64,000 nt of DNA from Chromera velia (taxonomy: Eukaryota > Sar > Chromeraceae). The stretch is taken from the NCBI GenBank assembly GCA_018398765.1, contig JAHBMJ010002840.1, positions 1 through 64,000 on the forward strand. Reading direction: 5' to 3'. Under the pieces are notes generated by a model that made no database searches, had not been told where the DNA came from, and was given only the letters and a program-made list of their open reading frames with translations. The position numbers and the translations under genes are program-made. Below are positions 25,256-36,800 of this stretch, piece after piece. Numbering within the stretch: the first letter of the stretch is position 1; every line of letters starts with the position of its first letter.

Positions 25256-26947
25256 CTATTCCTCTTTCGCCAGATCGTCGAATTTGTTTACGATCCCCAG
25301 CATGTCGAAGGCTCGCACGATCACTTGAGGAGAAGCTGCGATAGAATTCTTTACAACCACCTGTAAGATTGCAACGATGTCCTTTCTCTTCGTCTTCTGA
25401 TAGAGAGGGCAGCCGTTAGCAGGAACCCAGTGGCAGAGCGTACACAGATAGCTGATCACGTTCTTTGCTGTCTGTAAAATTGCATTATATTGCATACGTT
25501 AATATTTATATTGTAATTTACATGGAAATCATATGAAACATTCTCCTGAGTTGAGTTGAATGCAGATATAATATAGAAGACAATAAAAAGAAAAGATGAT
25601 ACATATTGAAATTATTTCCCTAGGGGGGAACACTCTGGAAGGTTTAAACTTATGGTAGATTTTGAGCCCAGAATGATATAAAATGTGAACAAAAACAGAT
25701 TTTTACGAGCCAGTCCGGCAACTTGGAGCTCTGCCTGGTCAAGTTACGTCAAAATCAGATTCTGATGTTTTTGAAGTGTAGGCTACGTGGTTACTTTAGG
25801 TTACCCCCTTTTTATCTTTGTCACATAAAGAGGTTATAGGTTACCTGGTTATAAGTATTTTAACCTCAGTAACCAACCAAATTTTTAACTTTTAAAAACA
25901 TTCAAAATAATGTTTAGAACACGTTTAAATGCTTCTTGGGGGAGGTTACTTCATTTTTGAGGGGGGTAAAAAAAGGTTACGGGTTACCCGGTTACAAAGA
26001 GTTAAACTTTGGGGGCAAAGTGAGTCTGACACATCATTTTTCATCATTCAATTTTTTGACCATAACCTGAATTGTTTAATAATCTTGAAGTCAGTTTTAT
26101 GAGTAACCAAATGTAACTAATCAATTAGCACCACTTTTAACTGATAGTTACATGTCACACGTTGTAGGAGGGGGGTGTAGGGTCAATAACCATGGTGTAA
26201 GCAGCTGAAGTGCCCCCCCCTAGTCATTTCTACCCTTCTTCCCTCCCTTTCTTCCTCCTTCTATCTCTTTTCTCCCTTCCTTCCTTTTTTCTTACTTTTT
26301 TTCTTCTCTCCTTCGCCCTTTCCTTCCCTTCCATCCTTTCTCCCCTCCTTCTTCCCTCCCTCTTTCCCTTGTTCCCTCCTTCTTTCCTTTCTTCTTTTCT
26401 TCTTTTCTTCATTTTTTTCTTTTTTCCTTTCTTCCCCTCTTCCTTTCTTCTTTTCTTCTTTTCTTCCTTTCTTCCTTTCTTCCTTTCTTCCTTTCTTCTT
26501 TTCTTCCTTCCTTCCCTCCCTCCCTCCCTCCCTCCTTCCTTCCTTCCTTCCTTCCTTCCTTCCTTTCTTCCTTCTTTCTCTCTTTTCCTCCCCCCCTTCT
26601 TTTTTCCCTCTCTTCCTTCCTCTGTCCCTCCTTCCCTCCCTCCCTCCCTTCTTTCATCCCTGCCTCCTTTCCTCCCTGCCCCCCCCTCCTTTCCTTCCTC
26701 TCTCTCTCCCCTCCTTCCCCCCTCCCCCCGATCTCTCTCCATTCCTTTCTCTTCTCTCTTTCTTCTTCCTCTGTTGTTTTTTCTTTCTCTCTTCAGAATC
26801 TTTCGATCCTTCTTTTCAGAAGTGCTGAATGTATGAAAGATAATATTGAAGTATCATTACCAGCATATACATAATTGAAAAAAAGAAATGCATTCAACTG
26901 AATTCACTGACCTCATTGATCTGCGCCTCCATCTGTCTCTTGTTCAT
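25256..26947 (-). CDS. Small two-exon gene, 83 residues
   Basis: Exon 1 (26947-26912) starts with ATG and encodes MNKRQMEAQINE, followed by the donor GTCAGT. Exon 2 (25471-25256) follows TTTTACAG and encodes a helical segment (NVISYLCTLCHWVPANGCPL, then KRKDIVAILQVVVKNSIAAS), ending at a stop after DDLAKEE. The join is phase 0. The product is not recognised; the alternating helices resemble a single HEAT- or ARM-like unit, but this is weak. The 1.44 kb intron carries a long pyrimidine tract. It could also be a fragment of a longer gene. Confidence 0.45.
26211..26790. repeat. 580 bp polypyrimidine tract
   Basis: The plus strand is almost purely C and T, built from degenerate CTTT/CCTT units. 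It gives spurious long frames (Phe/Leu/Pro/Ser on plus, Lys/Arg/Glu/Gly on minus). It lies inside the intron of the small minus-strand gene. Confidence 0.95.
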
Positions 26948-27732
26948 CTTTTTTTCTTCTTGTTGTTTTCTCTTTAGAGGGCTTATTCTATATATAGGCT
27001 CCTTGCCGCTGCTGCACTATTCAACAACGCCGCAAAGCGTGGGACAAAGAAAGACACGAGACAAGCCTTTTTACTGACAGCCTTATGTATTCTTGGGAAG
27101 AGAAGACGTAGAACAGCATCAACAACTACACATCTCACTTGTGCAAAGACGATACAGTCTGCTGAATCGAGCAGCCAGGGCAAGGAGCCACGTGTGTATG
27201 TATGGTTACACAATGATATGATACAAAGGCTGTGTATATATGGACGCGGACATGCAGAGACGGCGCGGCGCCTGCATACATCCATTTTAGCCAGGCTAAG
27301 CCAGCATTTTTTTAAAAAAAATTTATTTTATGGTCGTTTTTTGTTAGATGCAAATGCTAGCTAGGCCTGCTAGTAAAAGTAACCGCGATTGAGTCAGAAT
27401 TTTGCGTGCGTCAAATTGGCCGGGGCCGCCAATGCATGCATGCATGCCTGCATATATGGGCCGTGCGCGCGACTCGCGGCGCGAGGCGCCGATCGAGGCC
27501 AATCCCGACCAAATTGGACAGTTTAGCTCGGTCATGCAATGATGCACGCAAACAATGAAAGTCGATCCTCGGAAGAGATGGGAAGATCGAGAGATGCAGA
27601 GTATGCACCCGTCTACTCAATCCTCGCACGGTGGAAAGAACCCCCAGAGTGCTCATCTGGTGCCTCGGGTATTTTGTGGTTGGATTTTCAGGTTCTCTCT
27701 TTCGTTGTCTTGACAAATCCATCATGTTGCAG

Positions 27733-28225
27733 TTGTCACGTGTTGCTTTGAGCGAACTGCGAAAACAGCCGAGAACGCTCGCAGCCATCGGCCTTGCTCT
27801 CCAACAGGTTGGTAAGAGACGAGTCCAACGGACCCACTTGAGCCGTGAGGCAAGTTCCATAGACAACGTATAAAGGGCATGCTCTGCGCTCTGCATTATC
27901 CTGTCTCTGCAATCTGTGCCAGCTGTGCAGCACTGTCCCTTCAGCTCCCTCCGTGCCCTTGCTTCCTGATTTCCTTTTCGTTTCGATGAGTGCAGAACAG
28001 TTTCTTCCGAGAAAAGTACGGCGGATCTCCATGGGTCAAGCTCAGCGGTCCGCGTTGTCTGATTTAAACTTGTTGCATTCCTCGCTATTTTCTTCTCTTC
28101 CCTTTCTTCCTTCTGTATATGCTTTTTGGAAAAGGACTTCAAAACACAGAGCAAGAATCCTTCACAGGAAGCTGGGCATAATTTTGTCTGCAAAGTGCCC
28201 TCTTTCTTTCTTTCTTTCTCTCTCC

Positions 28226-28271
<46 letters not shown>

Positions 28272-29144
28272 TTTAGTATCCTCCAAGGGCGGGGATGTGC
28301 TGTGACGATTGGCATGAAGTTGCGAAGAATGTCAAATCCTCAATGAAGCAACAATCTTCTTCTCCATTTATTCTTATTCCTCCTTTCTTGACTTCCTTTA
28401 CGCTTCCTCACCATCACCAAAAAAGAATATGCTGGTGCTTTTGCGGGGGTCCACGAGGTTTCTGAATTGTATTCTCCTTGGTCGGTCCTCGTTTTCTTTT
28501 CTCCCGAGACTCTGCAGGTTTCCGTCTGAATGCCCCCCCCAAGCCATTCTCGTACGCCCTGAAGGCAGAAGGAGAGGCGAAAGCGTCGGAAGGTGAGTCA
28601 TACCAAAGGTGGGGTGGAGTTTGCATGGCGAGAGTAGAAAAAAATTCGCATCAAACTCTGTCTCTCTGTCTCTGTCTGTCTGTCTGTCTGGCAAGGCTTT
28701 CTTTCTTTTTGTCTGTTATGCACATGAAGAAAAGAAGGGAGAAGAAGAAACATACAGTCTGTCTGGCAAGGAAGGGCCGCAGGGTACACTCAAGGCCTGG
28801 AGCTCTGGTACCCTTCCACTGCGAGAGCGCGCCAAAAGAAGAAGAAGAAGAAAACCGAAGAGAATCCTTTTTTTTTGTTTGAAGTTATTAAAATTTTATT
28901 GACATTGGGATTCATTTGAAATCATATGAATTTATTTTTATGTCCCTTTTTGATATTTTAAGAAAGAGAAAAAGGAAAAGAAAACTTGTGAAAGTGTGTA
29001 AGTTTGTATGTGTATGTACGTGTGTTTCTCTGTCTGCGTGTGCCAATGGGCTGGGTTTCTCTGGACCCAACTTTGCTTCTGGCATTCTCACATTTTTGTT
29101 CATTAGGATTCTTATACTGCAGTCCGGTGTCACTTCCTTTCATT

Positions 29145-29177
<33 letters not shown>

Positions 29178-30837
29178 GCAGTGATCAGCGTGGGTATCTC
29201 TGAGATGTCTAAAGGCGCCCCCGCTGTCCCCCCCCCGACTTCCTCCTCGTGTCTCTATGATGTGGTCCTGTGGGGTGGCGAGGGAAGTGGGGACGGCGAC
29301 ACTGTAGTCGGTAAGTCTTTCTGGCTTTCCTTTCGTTTCTTTCCTTTTGTTTTCTGCCTGAGGCCTTGGGTTGTTCTTCTTTTCTAATTAATTCCTCAAG
29401 GGGGGGGTGCTACTGTTGCATGAAAAAGTCGTCGCTTCCTTCTACATTGGATACATGTCTGCGAATGTTCCCCTGCTAAAGCTGGTATTTTCTCTTTGGG
29501 AGCCATCTTTTTGGGAGCCATGTGCATTCTTTTTGTATGGACACTCACACACACACGCACACACACACACACACACGAAAGCAAAGCAACGAAATTCACT
29601 TACCCTATCCACCCGTGCAGCGTCTCTTGTGCAGTCCCCAGGATCGGTGGGGGGATCCTCGTCGCTCCAGAGCTCTCTGCTCTGGTGGGATGAGGTCGGT
29701 GGAGTGTAAAGGGGTTGTGTGAGGTTGGAAAAAGGGACGTTAGGTAGGCGAATGAAAAACCCAAAATTGCTCAAACCTTTGCCCTCACTCCACGTGTAGA
29801 CAGTCAAAATGACATGCAGCCAAATGACCGTTTTGTCAAGCACGAAAGAACCGTGCATTCCTTCCTGTCCTCATATTTTTCTTTTCATGCTTTCAGGGTG
29901 AATGGCAACAGGCATCTCTTGACGTCCGTGCGCAGCCGGAGGGGGACAGTGTGAGTCTTTGCCTTAAGTTTTCGGTCTTTCTTCTCCATCCATCCTTCAA
30001 CCCATCCATCCACTCATCTGATTAGATTGAGTGGGGGGGCCTCCTCTGGAGTCTCTCTCGACCTTCCGTGTGCTCGCGAGGGGCGACGTATTGGCCGTTT
30101 CCTCTTGCTCTCCCCACAACTCTTCTGCTTTCTTTTTTTCTTCGTTGGCGCTCTGTTTTGCTTCTCCATCTCAACTTACAGCTATAACAGTCCCTTGAGA
30201 CCCGCTCTCTTCCTTCGCGACCCTGATTGTTTCTTTCCTTTCCTTTGCTTTGTCTGCACCGACCCTGATTGTTTCTTTCCTTTCCTTTGCTTTGTCTGCA
30301 CCGACCCTGATTGTTTCTTTCCTTTCCTTTCCTTTGTCTGCACCGACCCTGATTGTTTCTTTCCTTTCCTTTCCTTTGTCTGCACCGACGCTGATTGTTT
30401 CTTTCCTTTCCTTTCCTTTGTCTGCACCGAACACACAAACGGACGGATGGACGGATGACTGTGCTTGATCGCAGTGGGCTGTGAAGGTTGAGAGCGGTGA
30501 TGCGATGAGCAGTTTCTCTGTTGAGGTCAGCAGGGCATAGAGGGATAGATAAGGAGACCGACAGTGCCACAGAGTAATACCAACTGACAAAAAACAAAGT
30601 TAAACAGTGAGCTTGCTGACTGAGTAACAGCTCTGGCATTCAAAAGTTGAGTGCCTGTTTTCACTCTCTCCGGTCCCATGCCTGTTTGGATGCGGTTCGA
30701 CAGACCCTTTAGACCCAAACGACAGATGTCAAGCGTGCACCTGTCTGCTCGTCACGCAGATCTCGAGCTATAATGTATCTTCGTCAGCATGCACATTGCG
30801 TGAGTGTCTCTGTTTGAGTGTGTATGTATGTGTCTGC

Positions 30838-30874
<37 letters not shown>

Positions 30875-30891
30875 TGTGTGTGTTTGTGTTT

Positions 30892-30928
<37 letters not shown>

Positions 30929-31976
30929 GGTATCGCTACTCACCTGTTGTTTGCAGGGACCTCCTGACTACAGCCACAGACAGAGAGAAGCTGAGCTGGT
31001 CCCCCCTCCCCCCCCGCCCTCTGCTCTCACTGGAACATCGGATAAGGAAAAAGAGGCTGATGGAGGAATGAAACACCTGGAGAGACCAGGAAAGGTCAGT
31101 CAGCATGAAGATGTACATGACTGCCCCTGGATGCATATACTTACTGGTGTTCCATCGTCTGCATATGTAAATGTGGGATCCTTCGCGTTTCTTCTCTTCC
31201 TTGGTGGATGCTACTTTGGGACGCAAAGATTTCCTTCATTGCGTTGTCTTTGACATCCTAGCCTGGCAGGGACGCTGATGCATGATCGAAATGTCCATTC
31301 CAGTATTGCAGTAATCAGACATGACGCGAGCAGGCCCACTGTCAATGGGTGGCTATATATATGCAGGCAAATAATCGCCTCCAATTTGCATCTTCTTTCA
31401 AAAACATTCGTGCAAGGAAGGTCGCATATATCCAAGTGGCTTCTTTCATAAGCATGACTGGATGTTCATGTATGAGCGCAGATCATCGTCGGAGTCGTCT
31501 ACGCAGACGACCCGACGTTCGCAGGCGACGGCAGAGACGGAGGGGATGCAGCTGCGGTGGGTTGCTTCTGCTGCGTTTTGTTGTTTGTTTCTTTGTCTGT
31601 CTGTTTTGAGAGCGTCTCTCTAGGGAGATCAATCTTCAGAAACTTTCTCATTTCGATCGAGTGTTTCGTCGTACGCAAAGATACGCCCAAATTTTCTACT
31701 CAGCGCTGCGTGCGCTTTCTGGAAAATATGGGCGTGTCCTTGCGTATATCGTTTCCAAATTCGATCGGGTGTTTCGGCGACCTCCTCGTTTCTCTCTCTA
31801 AGGCCCCTCTGTCCCTCTCTTCGTCTGTCTATCTGTCTGTCTTGGCTGTCTGTTCTTTCTTTTTTCCTTTTTTTTCTTCTTTCCTTTCCTTTCTCCATCT
31901 GTCATTTCGTTATCCTTTTCTCTTTCTTTCTTTCTTCCTTCTTTTTTTTTTCTGTATTTCTTTCTATCTTTCTTTC

Positions 31977-32007
<31 letters not shown>

Positions 32008-32100
32008 CTCCTTCTTTCCTTCCTTCCTTCCTTCCTTTCTTTCTTTCTGTTTCTTTTCATCTTTTTCCATGTTTCTTTTTTCTTTGTTTCTTTCTTTCTT

Positions 32101-32141
<41 letters not shown>

Positions 32142-32756
32142 TTCCCTCCTTTGTTCGCCAGTCGTGCACTTGAAAACAAAAGAAAAAAAAAAGTGCCGTG
32201 TGTTTGTGTGTCTGTCTGCAAAAAGACGATATACTCTGTCTGTCTGTCTACATATAGTCTGTCTGTCTGTCCCTTCACTGAGAGAGCGCGCCAAAAGAAG
32301 AAAGAAAAATGCAGAAGAGAATGAAGAAAGAGAAAAGGGGAAAGAAAAGACGATATAGTCTGTCTGTCCCTTCTGACAGCCCTTCAATTGTAGAAAGGAA
32401 AGAAAGAAAGAAAGAAAGAAAAGAAAAGAAAAGAAAAGAAAGAAAGAAAGAACAAATAGTGTATCTGCCTGCCTCTCTGTCTGTCTGTCTGTGTGCAGGT
32501 GAGTGTGAAGAGCAACATGCAAGGCAAAGTGGTGAAGATTCAGGCGCGGGTGGGCGACATGGTGCGCAAGGGGGACCCCCTGGTGGTGGTGGAGGCGATG
32601 AAGATGGAGACGGTCGTGCGTTCATCTGTAGAGGGCAGGGTCGTGGGTGTGAGAGTGAAGGAGGGGGAGGCCGTGCGAGCAGGGCAGACTCTCTCCTCCG
32701 TTCTGCCGATGAGTCTTGAGGAAGGGGAAGAGGGAGGGGAGGAGGAAAAGAAGTGA
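27733..32756 (+). CDS. Biotin-dependent acyl-CoA carboxylase alpha, C-terminal half
   Basis: Eleven exons: 27733-27807, 27996-28047, 28518-28592, 28730-28807, 29182-29310, 29621-29694, 29897-29950, 30475-30525, 30957-31094, 31482-31556, 32499-32756. All are GT-AG and in frame, giving 352 residues. The start LSRVALSELRKQPRTLAAIG and then SPWVKLSGFRLNAP match the region after the biotin carboxylase domain of methylcrotonyl-CoA carboxylase alpha. The last 85 residues are a biotinyl carrier domain with GDMVRKGDPLVVVEAMKMET; the biotin-accepting Lys codon is 32601-32603. Relatives carboxylate 3-methylcrotonyl-CoA (leucine breakdown) in mitochondria. A propionyl-CoA carboxylase identity is possible. 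Between the domains lies a poorly conserved, Pro-rich stretch. The ATP-grasp biotin carboxylase half and the start codon were not found upstream, so the model is 5'-incomplete, or the gene is truncated. Confidence 0.75.
28200..28269. repeat. CTTT/CT/GT microsatellite
   Basis: TTTC units pass into (CT)n and then (GT)n within the carboxylase intron at 28048-28517. Confidence 0.9.
30219..30428. repeat. 42 bp tandem repeat, five copies
   Basis: The unit starts GACCCTGATTGTTTCTTTCC and ends GTCTGCACC. Five full copies run end to end within the intron between carboxylase exons 7 and 8. Copies 1-2 have GCTTTG where 3-5 have CCTTTG, and copy 5 begins GACGCTG, showing stepwise spread. Confidence 0.9.
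30838..30928. repeat. GT microsatellite before a splice acceptor
   Basis: A long (TG)n run with TACG and TTTG interruptions ends about 30 bases before the acceptor of carboxylase exon 9 (30957). Confidence 0.9.
31672..31746. repeat. Imperfect 24 bp inverted repeat (hairpin)
   Basis: The left arm, 31672-31695 (TACGCAAAGATACGCCCAAA), pairs with 31723-31746 with three mismatches and a 27 base loop. A near-direct repeat (TTCGATCGAGTGTTTCG / TTCGATCGGGTGTTTCG) flanks it on both sides. It lies in the last carboxylase intron. Confidence 0.75.
31797..32140. repeat. Polypyrimidine tract with TTTC and CT repeats
   Basis: TTTC/TTCC units and a (CT)n run fill part of the final carboxylase intron. A GAAA purine run follows at 32395-32455. 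Confidence 0.9.
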
Positions 32757-33829
32757 AGCCGTAGCCAGCCAGGATACCATCCGCCTGATCAGCAGTTGGA
32801 GTTCCACTGTCTGCCTAGGAAAGGACTGCACTCCAAGGGGGGGCGACCATGTGATCGAGCACCGATCAATGGAAGGTGTAGGACTCCGAATGCAATGGAA
32901 GCCAGATATGCACACTGAAGGAACTGGAACAAAGCGAGCGCAGCCCGGGGTGCTCGGCACTTTTTGCGACTGTGTGGAGCCTGGGGGCTTGATTGCGAAT
33001 GGTTTCAAATCAAATTCTCAACTATTCTCAACATAGTTGATCACAATTGATTGACGACTATATATGATGGGGTAGGATCTCTAGTAGGATCCATGACTAA
33101 AATTTATACTTAAATCAATGCAATTAAAAAATGTCCAAAACGTATGTGATTTCCAATTAGAAAATTGGATTTTCAATTGGAAACTCAATTTAATTTCGAA
33201 GTATATCTTTTAAAGGTTTATGATTGGGTTTATTTGTGTTAAAGTTTGAAATCTTTGAGTTTTAAAACTTGTGACTTGAATGTTTATATAAAAAAATACC
33301 GCTTTGTAGACTAAGTTTTTGATGAATTAAGGCGGTTAAAGCCTAGTTAAAGCCGGTGACTCGGCGGTGAGCCGCCACTTATAGGCTCTAGCCAACCACG
33401 GGCCCTGCTGGCACGGGGCATGCACTGGGATGCAATGTTTGGATATTAAAAAAAAATATTTTCAAATTGTTTCCAATTAGAAATTGCGGATTCTAAATTC
33501 CCAATGGGGCGTTCCAATTCTCGGATTATTATTCTACCAAAATCAATCAAAATGCGATATAGGGTATGTTTAAATTCCAAATATATTTATATTAAAAATT
33601 GATCGAATTCTCATCATTTTAAAAATCTTGCATGACATTTATTGAAATCTTTTAGAAAATCCTGCATGACAATCCTATCGACAGTTTAGTTGACAGTGTG
33701 GTTTTCTGGACCGTCCTCATGCTAGTCCTCATGCAGCCAGTAAGCTATAGTCTAGGCTATAGTCTCTTGTCTAGCCTCTTGCACTGGAAGCTGACGATGC
33801 AACCACGCCAAAGGCAGAGGAAGACGACC
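32757..33829. other. Tail-to-tail intergenic region, AT-rich core
   Basis: It separates the stop of the plus-strand carboxylase and the stop of the minus-strand AT-hook gene. About 33030-33700 is AT-rich with repeated CCAATTAGAAA-type words. No gene or defined element was found. Confidence 0.5.
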
Positions 33830-36800
33830 TTATTTGAACGCGCCCATTCCCACTGCACCAAACTGAGCAGGCACCACGCCTCCCGGATTCGCAGCAGGAC
33901 CTCCACCTTGACAGTCCCCCTTTCCCCCCTCGATCACCTCCCTCCCGACTGGAGAACTTGAATGCAAATTCTCCGCATCAGGGTGGTCATCCGCAATGCA
34001 CACGATCCTCGGTCGCTTGATCTCCACACCGGGTACAGGCCCCATGGGCATGGGCACCTCTCGGGCCTGCACTTGACTTTCAAACACAAGCGTGGCCGCG
34101 TCTTCCCCCCGAGACCCGAATGCCTGGTTGGAAGCCTTCAGGGTTCGTAATAGAGGACGGACGGGGGGGCGGCGACGTCGGCTCTCAGCCAGCTCGCGTG
34201 CCTGCATAGAAAGAACAAAGAGAAAGAATAATTGTGCAGCCGTCTTTCAGTACACGCACGTTTAGATAGTGGCCTGCATTTTTCACTTTCCACAACATGA
34301 GAGATAGATAGCGGGGGAAAGCGAAAGAGACAGAGAGAGAATGCAACGATGACAGGGGAACGGGCCTTCCAATTTCGTCCTTTCACGGAGGAAAGATGTT
34401 CGAGCAAAATGATTTGCTTCTCTTTATGACAAAGAGATTCCAGAGTGAGAGAGGAAATCAAGCAACAGAAACGCAAGCGATGGTTTGTTTTCTTCTGGAC
34501 ATCTTTTGGAAGCGGGAATTCAAATCAGATCGGATTCTACAGAACCCTGCTGCATGGGTTTTGCTTGCAGTCCACATGAGTGTTTGCATATTGACGTCTT
34601 TCCCTTACTGTTTACAACACAAAGGCATTCATTGCCCTTACCTGAGTCATCTTTTTCTTCTTCTTCTTCGCAACAGACCGACAAGACTCTCCGCCCCCTC
34701 CCGCGATGTCTCTGTCCCTACCCATGCCCTCTCTCACTTTCGCATCCCAGTTTCTTGTACTCTCAGCCCCCAAACCCGGTCCCCCGCGGTCTGGCGGCAA
34801 TTCTGAGGCCTGGTTCTGGGGCTTCCGTGCAAACTTGCCAGAGGCAGTGCGGGCAAATATGTGCTGCGTGGGGGGCCTCTGACCGGGCTGCTGATGGCCA
34901 CCCGGTTGAGACGCCCTGCCGGGTGCCTTCACGCCAATCGCGACTTGCGGCGCCGCGCCGCCCATGCCCGGAATCGGCATACGGCTCCTCTGCAGAGCAG
35001 AAGAAGCCGACGAACTTAGACCGCCCCCCCCTCTAAACAGATTCAAACCACCTAAGGGCTTCCCACTGGCATCTATGTGCACAGGGTGTCGGTTCTTCCC
35101 TCCCTGTCCCCCCATGAATCCATCAAAGGGCCTGCCTTCTTCGTCTCTCTTTTTCTTTTTTTTCTTTTTCGGCCGCTCCGCATCTCTGTCTGCCTCCTCC
35201 ATCAGCCGTCTCTTCAAAGAAGAAAGAACTCTCTCATCGCCGCCCCCCGTCCCCTCATGACCTTTGATCTTCTCTATGATCAAATCTTTCTTGGAAGCAA
35301 ACCTACCGTCCTTTGTGCGAAGGAGAACAGGTTTGGGCATCATCAAGGATGAATCCCCTACTAGAAGCGGGCTCGGGGAGGGCGGGCCGGGCCGGGGCGA
35401 TCGGGGGGGCTTTCTGTTCTTCCCTCCCCCCTCTTCAGGACCCGAGGATGCCCCCGCTTCGCTTCGGGGAGGTTTAGAGAGGAACTGCTGCTTCTTGGAT
35501 CCTGAAGGGGACCTTGGCATTGCCCCCGGTGATTTTTGCTGTGGCTGTGGGGATCTGCTTTTGACCCCATGCTGCAACCTTCTCTCCTCTGCCCCCGTGT
35601 CTCCTGTCTGCGAGCGTGAGAAAGAACCACTCCCTAATCTGTGCACGCCTCCTGCCGATGCAGAGGCAGAGGCTGCTGCTGCAGCCGAGGAAGATGATGA
35701 AGAGGGAGCATCTCTTTCTCTTTCTCTGTTGTGTCTGTTCAGAGAAGGGGAAGGGAAGTGCTTCCTCGGTCTCCCCCTCGCCTTCCCTTGATGCATCAAC
35801 CGATTTCGGAACTCCCTTTCCGGTTGCGTTAGCTGGCCTGCATGCACACATACATACATGACAAATCATGCAGAAAATGTTGCACAAAACGCGCACATTT
35901 GTATTACAGCCTTCACGGTTGCTTGCCCCTGGTTTTCTTTCCTTGACTGCATGTGCATCAATATAACGCAGGCTCGATCAGACCACACACGAGCTAGGCA
36001 GATTGCTTGTTTGACACCATCGAAGCCTTCGAACACTCGGATTTCCTTCCATACGATCTGACGCCCTCTCTGATGAATCGCTCGTTTCCGTCTGAAAGCA
36101 TCCGGCCATCACGCGATCTTACAAGACGAAATGTAGTCAAACAGAGAGTTCTGGCTCCATGAACTTTCAACAGCCACAAACGAAAAGCCAAGAGACTGAC
36201 GCCTTGCTTCCAGTGTCTGGTAGTATCTTGCCACTTTGGTTCTGCTGATTTTCCGATCTCTCGGCCCCCCACAGAGAAAGTGGGAAGGAATGCCGGCGAG
36301 TTGAGGGAACAGAGGATTGTACGCAGAGGGGGGCAGAGGGGGGGCACCTGGGAGAACTGGGACTACCGAAGAATGAGACGAGACGGCGGAACCTGCTGCA
36401 GCTCTATCCAACCCAGAAGTCTGAGAAGCCTGCCTACTGGGTCCCCCGCTGGTGTATGTGTATCCATACGCGGATGCACTGGCGCCTTCGTCATCGTCCT
36501 CTTCTTCATCCTCATCCCCTTCTTCTCCATATCCGTCTCCAAATTCCTCTAACGGATCCTCCAAATCACCTCCCAACCCATCCCCCCCACCCCGTCTCTC
36601 TCTCTCCCCAGAGACTGACGCACGCCCAGAGTCCTCCGGCTTTCCTATTGGATTCCTTTCACTCCCTTCAACTGCTGTTCTCCCTCCCAACCCCCGAGGC
36701 ACTAAAGGTCCCAAGTCATCATTTGAACCAGACGCGGAAGAAGCAGCGGCAGCAGCAGAAGCAGCCTGCTCCTGTTGAAGGCTTCGGATGGCTATTGCTG

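Noticed and set aside
25780-26000. GGTTAC-rich sequence as interstitial telomere repeats
   Set aside because: The spacing is irregular and no tandem TTTAGGG-type unit is present.
26211-26836. 208-codon plus-strand frame (Phe/Leu/Pro/Ser) and 170-codon minus-strand frame (Lys/Arg/Glu/Gly)
   Set aside because: Pure simple-sequence translation of the polypyrimidine tract.
27411-28286. 291-codon minus-strand frame opposite the carboxylase exons
   Set aside because: It includes a His-Thr repeat from the microsatellite and overlaps well-supported plus-strand exons.
30171-30639. Repeat-coded frames of 139-205 codons over the 42 bp array
   Set aside because: They arise because 42 is a multiple of three; the array lies in an intron between two phase-matched exons.
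35264-35791. Plus-strand 175-codon frame opposite the AT-hook exon
   Set aside because: It is a shadow of the GC-rich Ser/Pro/Ala coding strand; the minus-strand frame joins both neighbouring exons in phase.
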